A stretch of 64,000 nt of DNA. It comes from Budorcas taxicolor (lineage: Eukaryota; Chordata; Mammalia; Artiodactyla; Bovidae). The DNA is taken from contig NW_026291810.1 of NCBI RefSeq assembly GCF_023091745.1, positions 124,001 to 188,000 of the forward strand. Direction: 5' to 3'. Of this stretch, positions 1-9,936 are shown one piece after another. Positions within the stretch are counted from its first letter, which is position 1; each line of letters opens with the position of its first letter. A model generated the notes under the pieces. That model made no database searches. It was not told the origin of the DNA and was given only the letters and a program-made list of their open reading frames with translations. Made by a program: the position numbers and the translations under genes.

Positions 1-130
1 CGCACCGAGAGCACAAGGCTCCCAGGTCCCCTGGCTGTGGTCTGCAGCCCCACACACCCGGAGGCTGACTCCGTGGGCACCCGGAATTTGCCTGACAGAC
101 GTCATTTCCCTGGGGCTCTCCTCCCCAGCA
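1..130 (+). repeat. Partial unit (tail of monomer b), left edge
   Basis: The last 130 bp of a unit lying mostly outside the window. It has 1276C (GCACCGAG) and 1392C (CTCTCCTCC), so it is not of the 1392T class. Confidence 0.97.
98..103. other. GACGTC palindrome, CRE-like, at the end of monomer b
   Basis: The context AGACGTCA matches the CRE/ATF octamer TGACGTCA at 7 of 8 bases. It recurs at the end of monomer b in the units I inspected. The equivalent place at the end of monomer a reads CGACGTCA in A-haplotype units (for example 799-804) but CGTCGTCA in B-haplotype units, so the palindrome is lost there. A transcription-factor role is not shown by the sequence. Confidence 0.45.
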
Positions 131-831
131 GAGACGTGTGCAGGTGGTTGGGGCCTGCCCCTGCGTGTCTGGGCTCCCGCCCACAGCCCCAGCTCAGGGG
201 AAGCAGCCCCTGAGCCGAGACCTGCAGGAAGCGCGGGGCGCCCCCGCCTGGAAGCCTAGTGCACAGCATGCGGGAAGCGAGCCTCCTCGGGGGAAGAGGA
301 GGCAGCCCAGCTGCGTGCGGCTGCGATCACTTCTTGGCCGGAGCCCAGTGCGCCTCCAGGACGGCAGAGCTCCAGCTCTGCTCAGAGGCCAGATCTGGCA
401 GAGTTGCTGGCGTGGGGCTGCTCTGCCCTGGGTGAGCCTTGCCAGACTTGCCTCGCGTCTAGGCTTCCTGACCAGGAAGGAGAAGGCTGCGCGAGACTGG
501 GAGACGCTACTGGCGCCTTCCTGGCCTCGGCTCCACTCCTGCCTTGCCTTTGCACCTAGTCCCCAGGCATCCTTGCAGTGGCTTTAGAGGCCGGTGTGTT
601 GCACACTGCCAAGGGCTCCAGCAGTGAGAGCTCTTTCATAGGGCAGGGAATGGCAACTGCATGGCTCTTACAGCGGTTGCTCGGCCTTCCAGCCTAAGCA
701 AAGCACAGAGAGCACCAGGCTCCCAGCGCCCCTGGCTGGGGTCTGCAGCCCCACACACCCGGATGCTGACTCCGTGAGCGCCCAGAAGGTGCCTGACCGA
801 CGTCATTTCCCGAGTGCTCTCCTGCCCTGCA
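131..831 (+). repeat. Monomer a of the dimer (type example, in U1)
   Basis: First ~701-bp half of the unit. It aligns along its whole length with the following 700 bp: both begin GAGACGTGTGCAGG, share the box CCCACAGCCCCAGCTCAGGG about 40 bp later, both have CTCCTGCCTTGCCTTTGCA near 540/1240, and both end with CCCCACACACCCGGA, GCTGACTCCGTG and GTCATTTCCC. Features private to monomer a include the perfect palindrome GGGGCGCCCC (235-244), a BglII site AGATCT and the donor-like GGGTGAGCC near 430. Divergence from monomer b is far greater than between units, so the duplication of the ancestral ~700-bp monomer predates array homogenisation. Confidence 0.93.
235..244. other. CpG-rich perfect palindrome GGGGCGCCCC in monomer a
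   Basis: Ten-base perfect palindrome next to a further CCGCC. It recurs once per unit, in monomer a only; the matching place in monomer b reads GGGGCGTCCC. It is a GC-box-like sequence, but Sp-family binding is only a possibility. Its C run is one base short at 40859-40863 and at 60469-60473, inside the two indel clusters. Confidence 0.6.
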
Positions 832-1531
832 GAGACGTGTGCAGGAGGTTGGGGCTGCCCCTGCGTGTCTGGGCTCCCGCCCACAGCCCCAGCTCAGGGG
901 AATCAGCCCCTGAGCCAAGACCTGCAGGAGGCGCGGGGCGTCCCTGCCTGGAAGCCACGTGCACAGTTCGCGGGGACGCGAGCCTCCTTGGGAAGAGTCG
1001 AGGGAGCCAAGCCGCTTGCAGCTGCAATCCCTGCTTGGGCGGAGCCGAGTGCGCGTCCAGTACCGCAGAGCTCCAGCTCTTCTCAGAGGCCGGATCTAGT
1101 CAAGTGGCTTGCGCGAGGCAGCTCTGCCGTGGGCGAGAGTCGCCCAGGCTTGCCTCGCTGCTAGCCTTCCTGCCCAGGAAGGAGCAGGCTGTGCGATGCT
1201 GGGAGAGGCCACTGACGCCTTCCAGGCCTCAGCTCCGCTCCTGCCTTGCCTTTGCAGCCAGGCCCCAGGCGTCCTTGGGGACGGCTTTGGGGTCGGTGGC
1301 TTGCACCCTGCCAGCGCTCCAGCTGTGAGGGCTCTATTAGAGGAAGGGGAGGGCAAGTGCAGGGCTCCTCCAGCGGTTGCTTGGCCGCCCAGACTCAGCG
1401 CCGCACCGAGAGCACAAGGCTCCCAGGTCCCCTGGCTGTGGTCTGCAGCCCCACACACCCGGAGGCTGACTCCGTGGGCACCCGGAATTTGCCTGACAGA
1501 CGTCATTTCCCTGGGGCTCTCCTCCCCAGCA
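832..1531 (+). repeat. Monomer b of the dimer (type example, in U1)
   Basis: Second ~700-bp half. Differences from monomer a are scattered substitutions and small indels, for example GGGGCTGCCCC where a has GGGGCCTGCCCC. Private features include an E-box palindrome CACGTG (956-961), the stretch AGTCGAGGGAGCCAAGC, and a tail ending CCGGAATTTGCCTGACAGACG. a and b strictly alternate for 45 units; I saw no aa or bb junction, so homogenisation acts on the dimer rather than on the monomer. Confidence 0.93.
956..961. other. CACGTG E-box palindrome in monomer b
   Basis: Perfect E-box core following GAAGC and followed by CACAG. It recurs in each unit in monomer b; monomer a has CTAGTG there. Binding by bHLH proteins is possible but unsupported, and the central CpG would normally be methylated in a satellite. 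Confidence 0.45.
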
Positions 1532-2932
1532 GAGACGTGTGCAGGTGGTTGGGGCCTGCCCCTGCGTGTCTGGGCTCCCGCCCACAGCCCCAGCTCAGGG
1601 GAAGCAGCCCCTGAGCCGAGACCTGCAGGAAGCGCGGGGCGCCCCCGCCTGGAAGCCTAGTGCACAGCATGCGGGAAGCGAGCCTCCTCGGGGGAAGAGG
1701 AGGCAGCCCAGCTGCGTGCGGCTGCGATCACTTCTTGGCCGGAGCCCAGTGCGCCTCCAGGACGGCAGAGCTCCAGCTCTGCTCAGAGGCCAGATCTGGC
1801 AGAGTTGCTGGCGTGGGGCTGCTCTGCCCTGGGTGAGCCTTGCCAGACTTGCCTCGCGTCTAGGCTTCCTGACCAGGAAGGAGAAGGCTGCGCGAGACTG
1901 GGAGACGCTACTGGCGCCTTCCTGGCCTCGGCTCCACTCCTGCCTTGCCTTTGCACCTAGTCCCCAGGCATCCTTGCAGTGGCTTTAGAGGCCGGTGTGT
2001 TGCACACTGCCAAGGGCTCCAGCAGTGAGAGCTCTTTCATAGGGCAGGGAATGGCAACTGCATGGCTCTTACAGCGGTTGCTCGGCCTTCCAGCCTAAGC
2101 AAAGCACAGAGAGCACCAGGCTCCCAGCGCCCCTGGCTGGGGTCTGCAGCCCCACACACCCGGATGCTGACTCCGTGAGCGCCCAGAAGGTGCCTGACCG
2201 ACGTCATTTCCCGAGTGCTCTCCTGCCCTGCAGAGACGTGTGCAGGAGGTTGGGGCTGCCCCTGCGTGTCTGGGCTCCCGCCCACAGCCCCAGCTCAGGG
2301 GAATCAGCCCCTGAGCCAAGACCTGCAGGAGGCGCGGGGCGTCCCTGCCTGGAAGCCACGTGCACAGTTCGCGGGGACGCGAGCCTCCTTGGGAAGAGTC
2401 GAGGGAGCCAAGCCGCTTGCAGCTGCAATCCCTGCTTGGGCGGAGCCGAGTGCGCGTCCAGTACGGCAGAGCTCCAGCTCTTCTCAGAGGCCGGATCTAG
2501 TCAAGTGGCTTGCGCGAGGCAGCTCTGCCGTGGGCGAGAGTCGCCCAGGCTTGCCTCGCTGCTAGCCTTCCTGCCCAGGAAGGAGCAGGCTGTGCGATGC
2601 TGGGAGAGGCCACTGACGCCTTCCAGGCCTCAGCTCCGCTCCTGCCTTGCCTTTGCAGCCAGGCCCCAGGCGTCCTTGGGGACGGCTTTGGGGTCGGTGG
2701 CTTGCACCCTGCCAGCGCTCCAGCTGTGAGGGCTCTATTAGAGGAAGGGGAGGGCAAGTGCAGGGCTCCTCCAGCGGTTGCTTGGCCGCCCAGACTCAGC
2801 GCCGCAGCGAGAGCACAAGGCTCCCAGGTCCCCTGGCTGTGGTCTGCAGCCCCACACACCCGGAGGCTGACTCCGTGGGCACCCGGAATTTGCCTGACAG
2901 ACGTCATTTCCCTGGGGCTCTCCTCCCCAGCA
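1532..2932 (+). repeat. Unit U2 (A haplotype, 934G, 1276G)
   Basis: A haplotype like U1 but with TACGGC instead of TACCGC (934G) and GCAGCGAG (1276G). It shares both states with its right neighbour U3, although U3 is a B unit. U2 therefore looks mosaic: A-type up to about 1094, U3-like beyond its interior. Confidence 0.97.
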
Positions 2933-4333
2933 GAGACGTGTGCAGGTGGTTGGGGCCTGCCCCTGCGTGTCTGGGCTCCCGCCCACAGCCCCAGCTCAGG
3001 GGAAGCAGCCCCTGAGCCGAGACCTGCAGGAAGCGCGGGGCGCCCCCGCCTGGAAGCCTAGTGCACAGCATGCGGGAAGCGAGCCTCCTCGGGGGAAGAG
3101 GAGGCAGCCCAGCTGCGTGCGGCTGCGATCACTTCTTGGCCGGAGCCCAGTGCGCCTCCAGGACGGCAGAGCTCCAGCTCTGCTCAGAGGCCAGATCTGG
3201 CAGAGTTGCTGGCGTGGGGCTGCTCTGCCCTGGGTGAGCCTTGCCAGACTTGCCTCGCGTCTAGGCTTCCTGACCAGGAAGGAGAAGGCTGCGCGAGACT
3301 GGGAGACGCTACTGGCGCCTTCCTGGCCTCGGCTCCACTCCTGCCTTGCCTTTGCACCTAGTCCCCAGGCATCCTTGCAGTGGCTTTAGAGGCCGGTGTG
3401 TTGCACACTGCCAAGGGCTCCAGCAGTGAGAGCTCTGTCATAGGGCAGGGAATGGCAACTGCAGGGCTCTTACAGCGGTTGCTCGGCCTTCCAGACTAAG
3501 CACAGCACGGAGAGCACCAGGCTCCCAGGGCCCCTGGCTGGGGTCTGCAGCCCCACACACCCGGATGCTGACTCCGTGAGCGCCCAGAAGGTGCCTGACC
3601 GTCGTCATTTCCCGAGTGCTCTCCTCCCCTGCAGAGACGTGTGCAGGAGGTTGGGGCTGCCCCTGCGTGTCTGGGCTCCCGCCCACAGCCCCAGCTCAGG
3701 GGAAGCAGCCCCTGAGCCAAGACCTGCAGGAGGCGCGGGGCGTCCCTGCCTGGAAGCCACGTGCACAGTTCGCGGGGACGCGAGCCTCCTTGGGAAGAGT
3801 CGAGGGAGCCAAGCCGCTTGCAGCTGCAATCCCTGCTTGGGCGGAGCCGAGTGCGCGTCCAGTACGGCAGAGCTCCAGCTCTTCTCAGAGGCCGGATCTA
3901 GTCAAGTGGCTTGCGCGAGGCAGCTCTGCCGTGGGCGAGAGTCGCCCAGGCTTGCCTCGCTGCTAGCCTTCCTGCCCAGGAAGGAGCAGGCTGTGCGATG
4001 CTGGGAGAGGCCACTGGCGCCTTCCTGGCCTCAGCTCCGCTCCTGCCTTGCCTTTGCAGCCAGGCCCCAGGCGTCCTTGGGGACGGCTTTGGGGTCGGTG
4101 GCTTGCACCCTGCCAGTGCTCCAGCTGTGAGGGCTCTATTAGAGGAAGGGGAGGGCAAGTGCAGGGCTCCTCCAGCGGTTGCTTGGCCGCCCAGACTCAG
4201 CGCCGCAGCGAGAGCACAAGGCTCCCAGGTCCCCTGGCTGTGGTCTGCAGCCCCACACACCCGGAGGCTGACTCCGTGGGCACCCGGAATTTGCCTGACA
4301 GACGTCATTTCCCTGGGGCTCTCCTCCCCAGCA
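2933..4333 (+). repeat. Unit U3 (B haplotype, 934G, 1276G)
   Basis: First B-type unit. It has 577G, 934G, 1276G, a private C-to-G at 3529 (CCCAGGG for CCCAGCG), and CCAGTGCTCC at 4117 where others have CCAGCGCTCC. The last is a CpG transition shared only with U6. Confidence 0.97.
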
Positions 4334-5733
4334 GAGACGTGTGCAGGTGGTTGGGGCCTGCCCCTGCGTGTCTGGGCTCCCGCCCACAGCCCCAGCTCAG
4401 GGGAAGCAGCCCCTGAGCCGAGACCTGCAGGAAGCGCGGGGCGCCCCCGCCTGGAAGCCTAGTGCACAGCATGCGGGAAGCGAGCCTCCTCGGGGGAAGA
4501 GGAGGCAGCCCAGCTGCGTGCGGCTGCGATCACTTCTTGGCCGGAGCCCAGTGCGCCTCCAGGACGGCAGAGCTCCAGCTCTGCTCAGAGGCCAGATCTG
4601 GCAGAGTTGCTGGCGTGGGGCTGCTCTGCCCTGGGTGAGCCTTGCCAGACTTGCCTCGCGTCTAGGCTTCCTGACCAGGAAGGAGAAGGCTGCGCGAGAC
4701 TGGGAGACGCTACTGGCGCCTTCCTGGCCTCGGCTCCACTCCTGCCTTGCCTTTGCACCTAGTCCCCAGGCATCCTTGCAGTGGCTTTAGAGGCCGGTGT
4801 GTTGCACACTGCCAAGGGCTCCAGCAGTGAGAGCTCTTTCATAGGGCAGGGAATGGCAACTGCATGGCTCTTACAGCGGTTGCTCGGCCTTCCAGCCTAA
4901 GCAAAGCACAGAGAGCACCAGGCTCCCAGCGCCCCTGGCTGGGGTCTGCAGCCCCACACACCCGGATGCTGACTCCGTGAGCGCCCAGAAGGTGCCTGAC
5001 CGACGTCATTTCCCGAGTGCTCTCCTGCCCTGCAGAGACGTGTGCAGGAGGTTGGGGCTGCCCCTGCGTGTCTGGGCTCCCGCCCACAGCCCCAGCTCAG
5101 GGGAATCAGCCCCTGAGCCAAGACCTGCAGGAGGCGCGGGGCGTCCCTGCCTGGAAGCCACGTGCACAGTTCGCGGGGACGCGAGCCTCCTTGGGAAGAG
5201 TCGAGGGAGCCAAGCCGCTTGCAGCTGCAATCCCTGCTTGGGCGGAGCCGAGTGCGCGTCCAGTACCGCAGAGCTCCAGCTCTTCTCAGAGGCCGGATCT
5301 AGTCAAGTGGCTTGCGCGAGGCAGCTCTGCCGTGGGCGAGAGTCGCCCAGGCTTGCCTCGCTGCTAGCCTTCCTGCCCAGGAAGGAGCAGGCTGTGCGAT
5401 GCTGGGAGAGGCCACTGACGCCTTCCAGGCCTCAGCTCCCTCCTGCCTTGCCTTTGCAGCCAGGCCCCAGGCTTCCTTGGGGACGGCTTTGGGGTCGGTG
5501 GCTTGCACCCTGCCAGCGCTCCAGCTGTGAGGGCTCTATTAGAGGAAGGGGAGGGCAAGTGCAGGGCTCCTCCAGCGGTTGCTTGGCCGCCCAGACTCAG
5601 CGCCGCACCGAGAGCACAAGGCTCCCAGGTCCCCTGGCTGTGGTCTGCAGCCCCACACACCCGGAGGCTGACTCCGTGGGCACCCGGAATTTGCCTGACA
5701 GACGTCATTTCCCTGGGGCTCTCCTCCCCAGCA
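4334..5733 (+). repeat. Unit U4 (A haplotype, 1400 bp)
   Basis: A haplotype with 934C and 1276C. One G is missing at about 5440 (CAGCTCCCTCC for CAGCTCCGCTCC) and G-to-T occurs 33 bp later at 5473. This is the only unit outside the two indel clusters whose length is not 1401. The deletion merges two open frames into one of 279 codons (4977-5816), an accident rather than a gene. Confidence 0.97.
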
Positions 5734-7134
5734 GAGACGTGTGCAGGTGGTTGGGGCCTGCCCCTGCGTGTCTGGGCTCCCGCCCACAGCCCCAGCTCAG
5801 GGGAAGCAGCCCCTGAGCCGAGACCTGCAGGAAGCGCGGGGCGCCCCCGCCTGGAAGCCTAGTGCACAGCATGCGGGAAGCGAGCCTCCTCGGGGGAAGA
5901 GGAGGCAGCCCAGCTGCGTGCGGCTGCGATCACTTCTTGGCCGGAGCCCAGTGCGCCTCCAGGACGGCAGAGCTCCAGCTCTGCTCAGAGGCCAGATCTG
6001 GCAGAGTTGCTGGCGTGGGGCTGCTCTGCCCTGGGTGAGCCTTGCCAGACTTGCCTCGCGTCTAGGCTTCCTGACCAGGAAGGAGAAGGCTGCGCGAGAC
6101 TGGGAGACGCTACTGGCGCCTTCCTGGCCTCGGCTCCACTCCTGCCTTGCCTTTGCACCTAGTCCCCAGGCATCCTTGCAGTGGCTTTAGAGGCCGGTGT
6201 GTTGCACACTGCCAAGGGCTCCAGCAGTGAGAGCTCTGTCATAGGGCAGGGAATGGCAACTGCAGGGCTCTTACAGCGGTTGCTCGGCCTTCCAGACTAA
6301 GCACAGCACAGAGAGCACCAGGCTCCCAGCGCCCCTGGCTGGGGTCTGCAGCCCCACACACCCGGATGCTGACTCCGTGAGCGCCCAGAAGGTGCCTGAC
6401 CGTCGTCATTTCCCGAGTGCTCTCCTCCCCTGCAGAGACGTGTGCAGGAGGTTGGGGCTGCCCCTGCGTGTCTGGGCTCCCGCCCACAGCCCCAGCTCAG
6501 GGGAAGCAGCCCCTGAGCCAAGACCTGCAGGAGGCGCGGGGCGTCCCTGCCTGGAAGCCACGTGCACAGTTCGCGGGGACGCGAGCCTCCTTGGGAAGAG
6601 TCGAGGGAGCCAAGCCGCTTGCAGCTGCAATCCCTGCTTGGGCGGAGCCGAGTGCGCGACCAGTACGGCAGAGCTCCAGCTCTTCTCAGAGGCCGGATCT
6701 AGTCAAGTGGCTTGCGCGAGGCAGCTCTGCCGTGGGCGAGAGTCGCCCAGGCTTGCCTCGCTGCTAGCCTTCCTGCCCAGGAAGGAGCAGGCTGTGCGAT
6801 GCTGGGAGAGGCCACTGGCGCCTTCCTGGCCTCAGCTCCGCTCGTGCCTTGCCTTTGCAGCCAGGCCCCAGGCGTCCTTGGGGACGGCTTTGGGGTCGGT
6901 GGCTTGCACCCTGCCAGCGCTCCAGCTGTGAGGGCTCTATTAGAGGAAGGGGAGGGCAAGTGCACGGCTCCTCCAGCGGTTGCTTGGCCGCCCAGACTCA
7001 GCGCCGCACCGAGAGCACAAGGCTCCCAGGTCCCCTGGCTGTGGTCTGCAGCCCCACACACCCGGAGGCTGACTCCGTGGGCACCCGGAATTTGCCTGAC
7101 AGACGTCATTTCCCTGGGGCTCTCCTCCCCAGCA
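5734..7134 (+). repeat. Unit U5 (B, 577A, 926A, 934G, 1232C, 1276C)
   Basis: B haplotype retaining 577A. It has GCGACCAG (926A), 934G, GCACGGCTC (1232C) and 1276C, with a private C-to-G at 6844. The 926A and 1232C states are shared with U9 and U10. Confidence 0.97.
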
Positions 7135-8535
7135 GAGACGTGTGCAGGTGGTTGGGGCCTGCCCCTGCGTGTCTGGGCTCCCGCCCACAGCCCCAGCTCA
7201 GGGGAAGCAGCCCCTGAGCCGAGACCTGCAGGAAGCGCGGGGCGCCCCCGCCTGGAAGCCTAGTGCACAGCATGCGGGAAGCGAGCCTCCTCGGGGGAAG
7301 AGGAGGCAGCCCAGCTGCGTGCGGCTGCGATCACTTCTTGGCCGGAGCCCAGTGCGCCTCCAGGACGGCAGAGCTCCAGCTCTGCTCAGAGGCCAGATCT
7401 GGCAGAGTTGCTGGCGTGGGGCTGCTCTGCCCTGGGTGAGCCTTGCCAGACTTGCCTCGCGTCTAGGCTTCCTGACCAGGAAGGAGAAGGCTGCGCGAGA
7501 CTGGGAGACGCTACTGGAGCCTTCCTGGCCTCGGCTCCACTCCTGCCTTGCCTTTGCACCTAGTCCCCAGGCATCCTTGCAGTGGCTTTAGAGGCCGGTG
7601 TGTTGCACACTGCCAAGGGCTCCAGCAGTGAGAGCTCTGTCATAGGGCAGGGAATGGCAACTGCAGGGCTCTTACAGCGGTTGCTCGGCCTTCCAGACTA
7701 AGCACAGCACGGAGAGCACCAGGCTCCCAGCGCCCCTGGCTGGGGTCTGCAGCCCCACACACCCGGATGCTGACTCCGTGAGCGCCCAGAAGGTGCCTGA
7801 CCGTCGTCATTTCCCGAGTGCTCTCCTCCCCTGCAGAGACGTGTGCAGGAGGTTGGGGCTGCCCCTGCGTGTCTGGGCTCCCGCCCACAGCCCCAGCTCA
7901 GGGGAAGCAGCCCCTGAGCCAAGACCTGCAGGAGGCGCGGGGCGTCCCTGCCTGGAAGCCACGTGCACAGTTCGCGGGGACGCGAGCCTCCTTGGGAAGA
8001 GTCGAGGGAGCCAAGCCGCTTGCAGCTGCAATCCCTGCTTGGGCGGAGCCGAGTGCGCGTCCAGTATGGCAGAGCTCCAGCTCTTCTCAGAGGCCGGATC
8101 TAGTCAAGTGGCTTGCGCGAGGCAGCTCTGCCGTGGGCGAGAGTCGCCCAGGCTTGCCTCGCTGCTAGCCTTCCTGCCCAGGAAGGAGCAGGCTGTGCGA
8201 TGCTGGGAGAGGCCACTGGCGCCTTCCTGGCCTCAGCTCCGCTCCTGCCTTGCCTTTGCAGCCAGGCCCCAGGCGTCCTTGGGGACGGCTTTGGGGTCGG
8301 TGGCTTGCACCCTGCCAGTGCTCCAGCTGTGAGGGCTCTATTAGAGGAAGGGGAGGGCAAGTGCAGGGCTCCTCCAGCGGTTGCTTGGCCGCCCAGACTC
8401 AGCGCCGCAGCGAGAGCACAAGGCTCCCAGGTCCCCTGGCTGTGGTCTGCAGCCCCACACACCCGGAGGCTGACTCCGTGGGCACCCGGAATTTGCCTGA
8501 CAGACGTCATTTCCCTGGGGCTCTCCTCCCCAGCA
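7135..8535 (+). repeat. Unit U6 (B, 577G, 934G, 1276G)
   Basis: Closest to U3: it shares 577G, 934G, 1276G and the CpG transition of the CCAGTGCTCC box (8319). Private changes are C-to-A at 7518 and C-to-T at 8067 (TATGG for TACGG, another CpG transition). U3-U4 and U6-U7 (B then A) may be copies three units apart. Confidence 0.97.
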
Positions 8536-9936
8536 GAGACGTGTGCAGGTGGTTGGGGCCTGCCCCTGCGTGTCTGGGCTCCCGCCCACAGCCCCAGCTC
8601 AGGGGAAGCAGCCCCTGAGCCGAGACCTGCAGGAAGCGCGGGGCGCCCCCGCCTGGAAGCCTAGTGCACAGCATGCGGGAAGCGAGCCTCCTCGGGGGAA
8701 GAGGAGGCAGCCCAGCTGCGTGCGGCTGCGATCACTTCTTGGCCGGAGCCCAGTGCGCCTCCAGGACGGCAGAGCTCCAGCTCTGCTCAGAGGCCAGATC
8801 TGGCAGAGTTGCTGGCGTGGGGCTGCTCTGCCCTGGGTGAGCCTTGCCAGACTTGCCTCGCGTCTAGGCTTCCTGACCAGGAAGGAGAAGGCTGCGCGAG
8901 ACTGGGAGACGCTACTGGCGCCTTCCTGGCCTCGGCTCCACTCCTGCCTTGCCTTTGCACCTAGTCCCCAGGCATCCTTGCAGTGGCTTTAGAGGCCGGT
9001 GTGTTGCACACTGCCAAGGGCTCCAGCAGTGAGAGCTCTTTCATAGGGCAGGGAATGGCAACTGCATGGCTCTTACAGCGGTTGCTCGGCCTTCCAGCCT
9101 AAGCAAAGCACAGAGAGCACCAGGCTCCCAGCGCCCCTGGCTGGGGTCTGCAGCCCCACACACCCGGATGCTGACTCCGTGAGCGCCCAGAAGGTGCCTG
9201 ACCCACGTCATTTCCCGAGTGCTCTCCTGCCCTGCAGAGACGTGTGCAGGAGGTTGGGGCTGCCCCTGCGTGTCTGGGCTCCCGCCCACAGCCCCAGCTC
9301 AGGGGAATCAGCCCCTGAGCCAAGACCTGCAGGAGGCGCGGGGCGTCCCTGCCTGGAAGCCACGTGCACAGTTCGCGGGGACGCGAGCCTCCTTGGGAAG
9401 AGTCGAGGGAGCCAAGCCGCTTGCAGCTGCAATCCCTGCTTGGGCGGAGCCGAGTGCGCGTCCAGTACCGCAGAGTTCCAGCTCTTCTCAGAGGCCGGAT
9501 CTAGTCAAGTGGCTTGCGCGAGGCAGCTCTGCCGTGGGCGAGAGTCGCCCAGGCTTGCCTCGCTGCTAGCCTTCCTGCCCAGGAAGGAGCAGGCTGTGCG
9601 ATGCTGGGAGAGGCCACTGACGCCTTCCAGGCCTCAGCTCCGCTCCTGCCTTGCCTTTGCAGCCAGGCCCCAGGCGTCCTTGGGGACGGCTTTGGGGTCG
9701 GTGGCTTGCACCCTGCCAGCGCTCCAGCTGTGAGGGCTCTATTAGAGGAAGGGGAGGGCAAGTGCAGGGCTCCTCCAGCGGTTGCTTGGCCGCCCAGACT
9801 CAGCGCCGCACCGAGAGCACAAGGCTCCCAGGTCCCCTGGCTGTGGTCTGCAGCCCCACACACCCGGAGGCTGACTCCGTGGGCACCCGGAATTTGCCTG
9901 ACAGACGTCATTTCCCTGGGGCTCTCCTCCCCAGCA
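8536..9936 (+). repeat. Unit U7 (A haplotype)
   Basis: A haplotype, 934C, 1276C. Private changes are G-to-C at 9204, which breaks the GACGTC palindrome (CCACGTC), and C-to-T at 9476 (GAGTTCC). Confidence 0.97.

Larger units (their letters stand above)
131..1531 (+). repeat. Unit U1 (A haplotype)
   Basis: Reference A-haplotype unit. The nine linked A-type bases are 635 T, 662 T, 693 C, 701 A, 800 A, 824 G, 903 T, 1215 A and 1224 A, where B units have G, G, A, C, T, C, G, G and T. It has 577A, 934C and 1276C. No difference from U8 was seen in markers or conceptual translation. Confidence 0.97.

Noticed and set aside
285..312. CTCF-like AGAGGAGGCAGC in monomer a
   Set aside because: Only part of the core fits (AGGAGGCAG against AGRKGGCRS, one mismatch) and the 5' CCA part is missing. 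Too weak to annotate.
138..587. Recurrent open frames of 74-195 codons in several frames and on both strands of every unit
   Set aside because: They recur with the satellite period, overlap each other on both strands, mostly need GTG or TTG starts (138 GTG, 774 GTG, 1109 TTG), and have low-complexity, Ala/Pro/Ser/Arg/Cys-rich translations without recognisable domains. GC-rich DNA has few stop codons.
131..831. Shorter internal periodicity (about 22 or 31 bp) inside the ~700-bp monomer, as described for some ruminant satellites
   Set aside because: Short motifs such as CTCTGCCCTGGG and CTCTGCCGTGGG recur, but I could not see a regular period by eye. An autocorrelation would be needed.
970..990. 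Possible CENP-B box near TTCGCGGGGACGCG in monomer b
   Set aside because: The spacing is wrong: the A falls one base too far from TTCG and the CGGG core is absent. No match was found on the reverse strand either.
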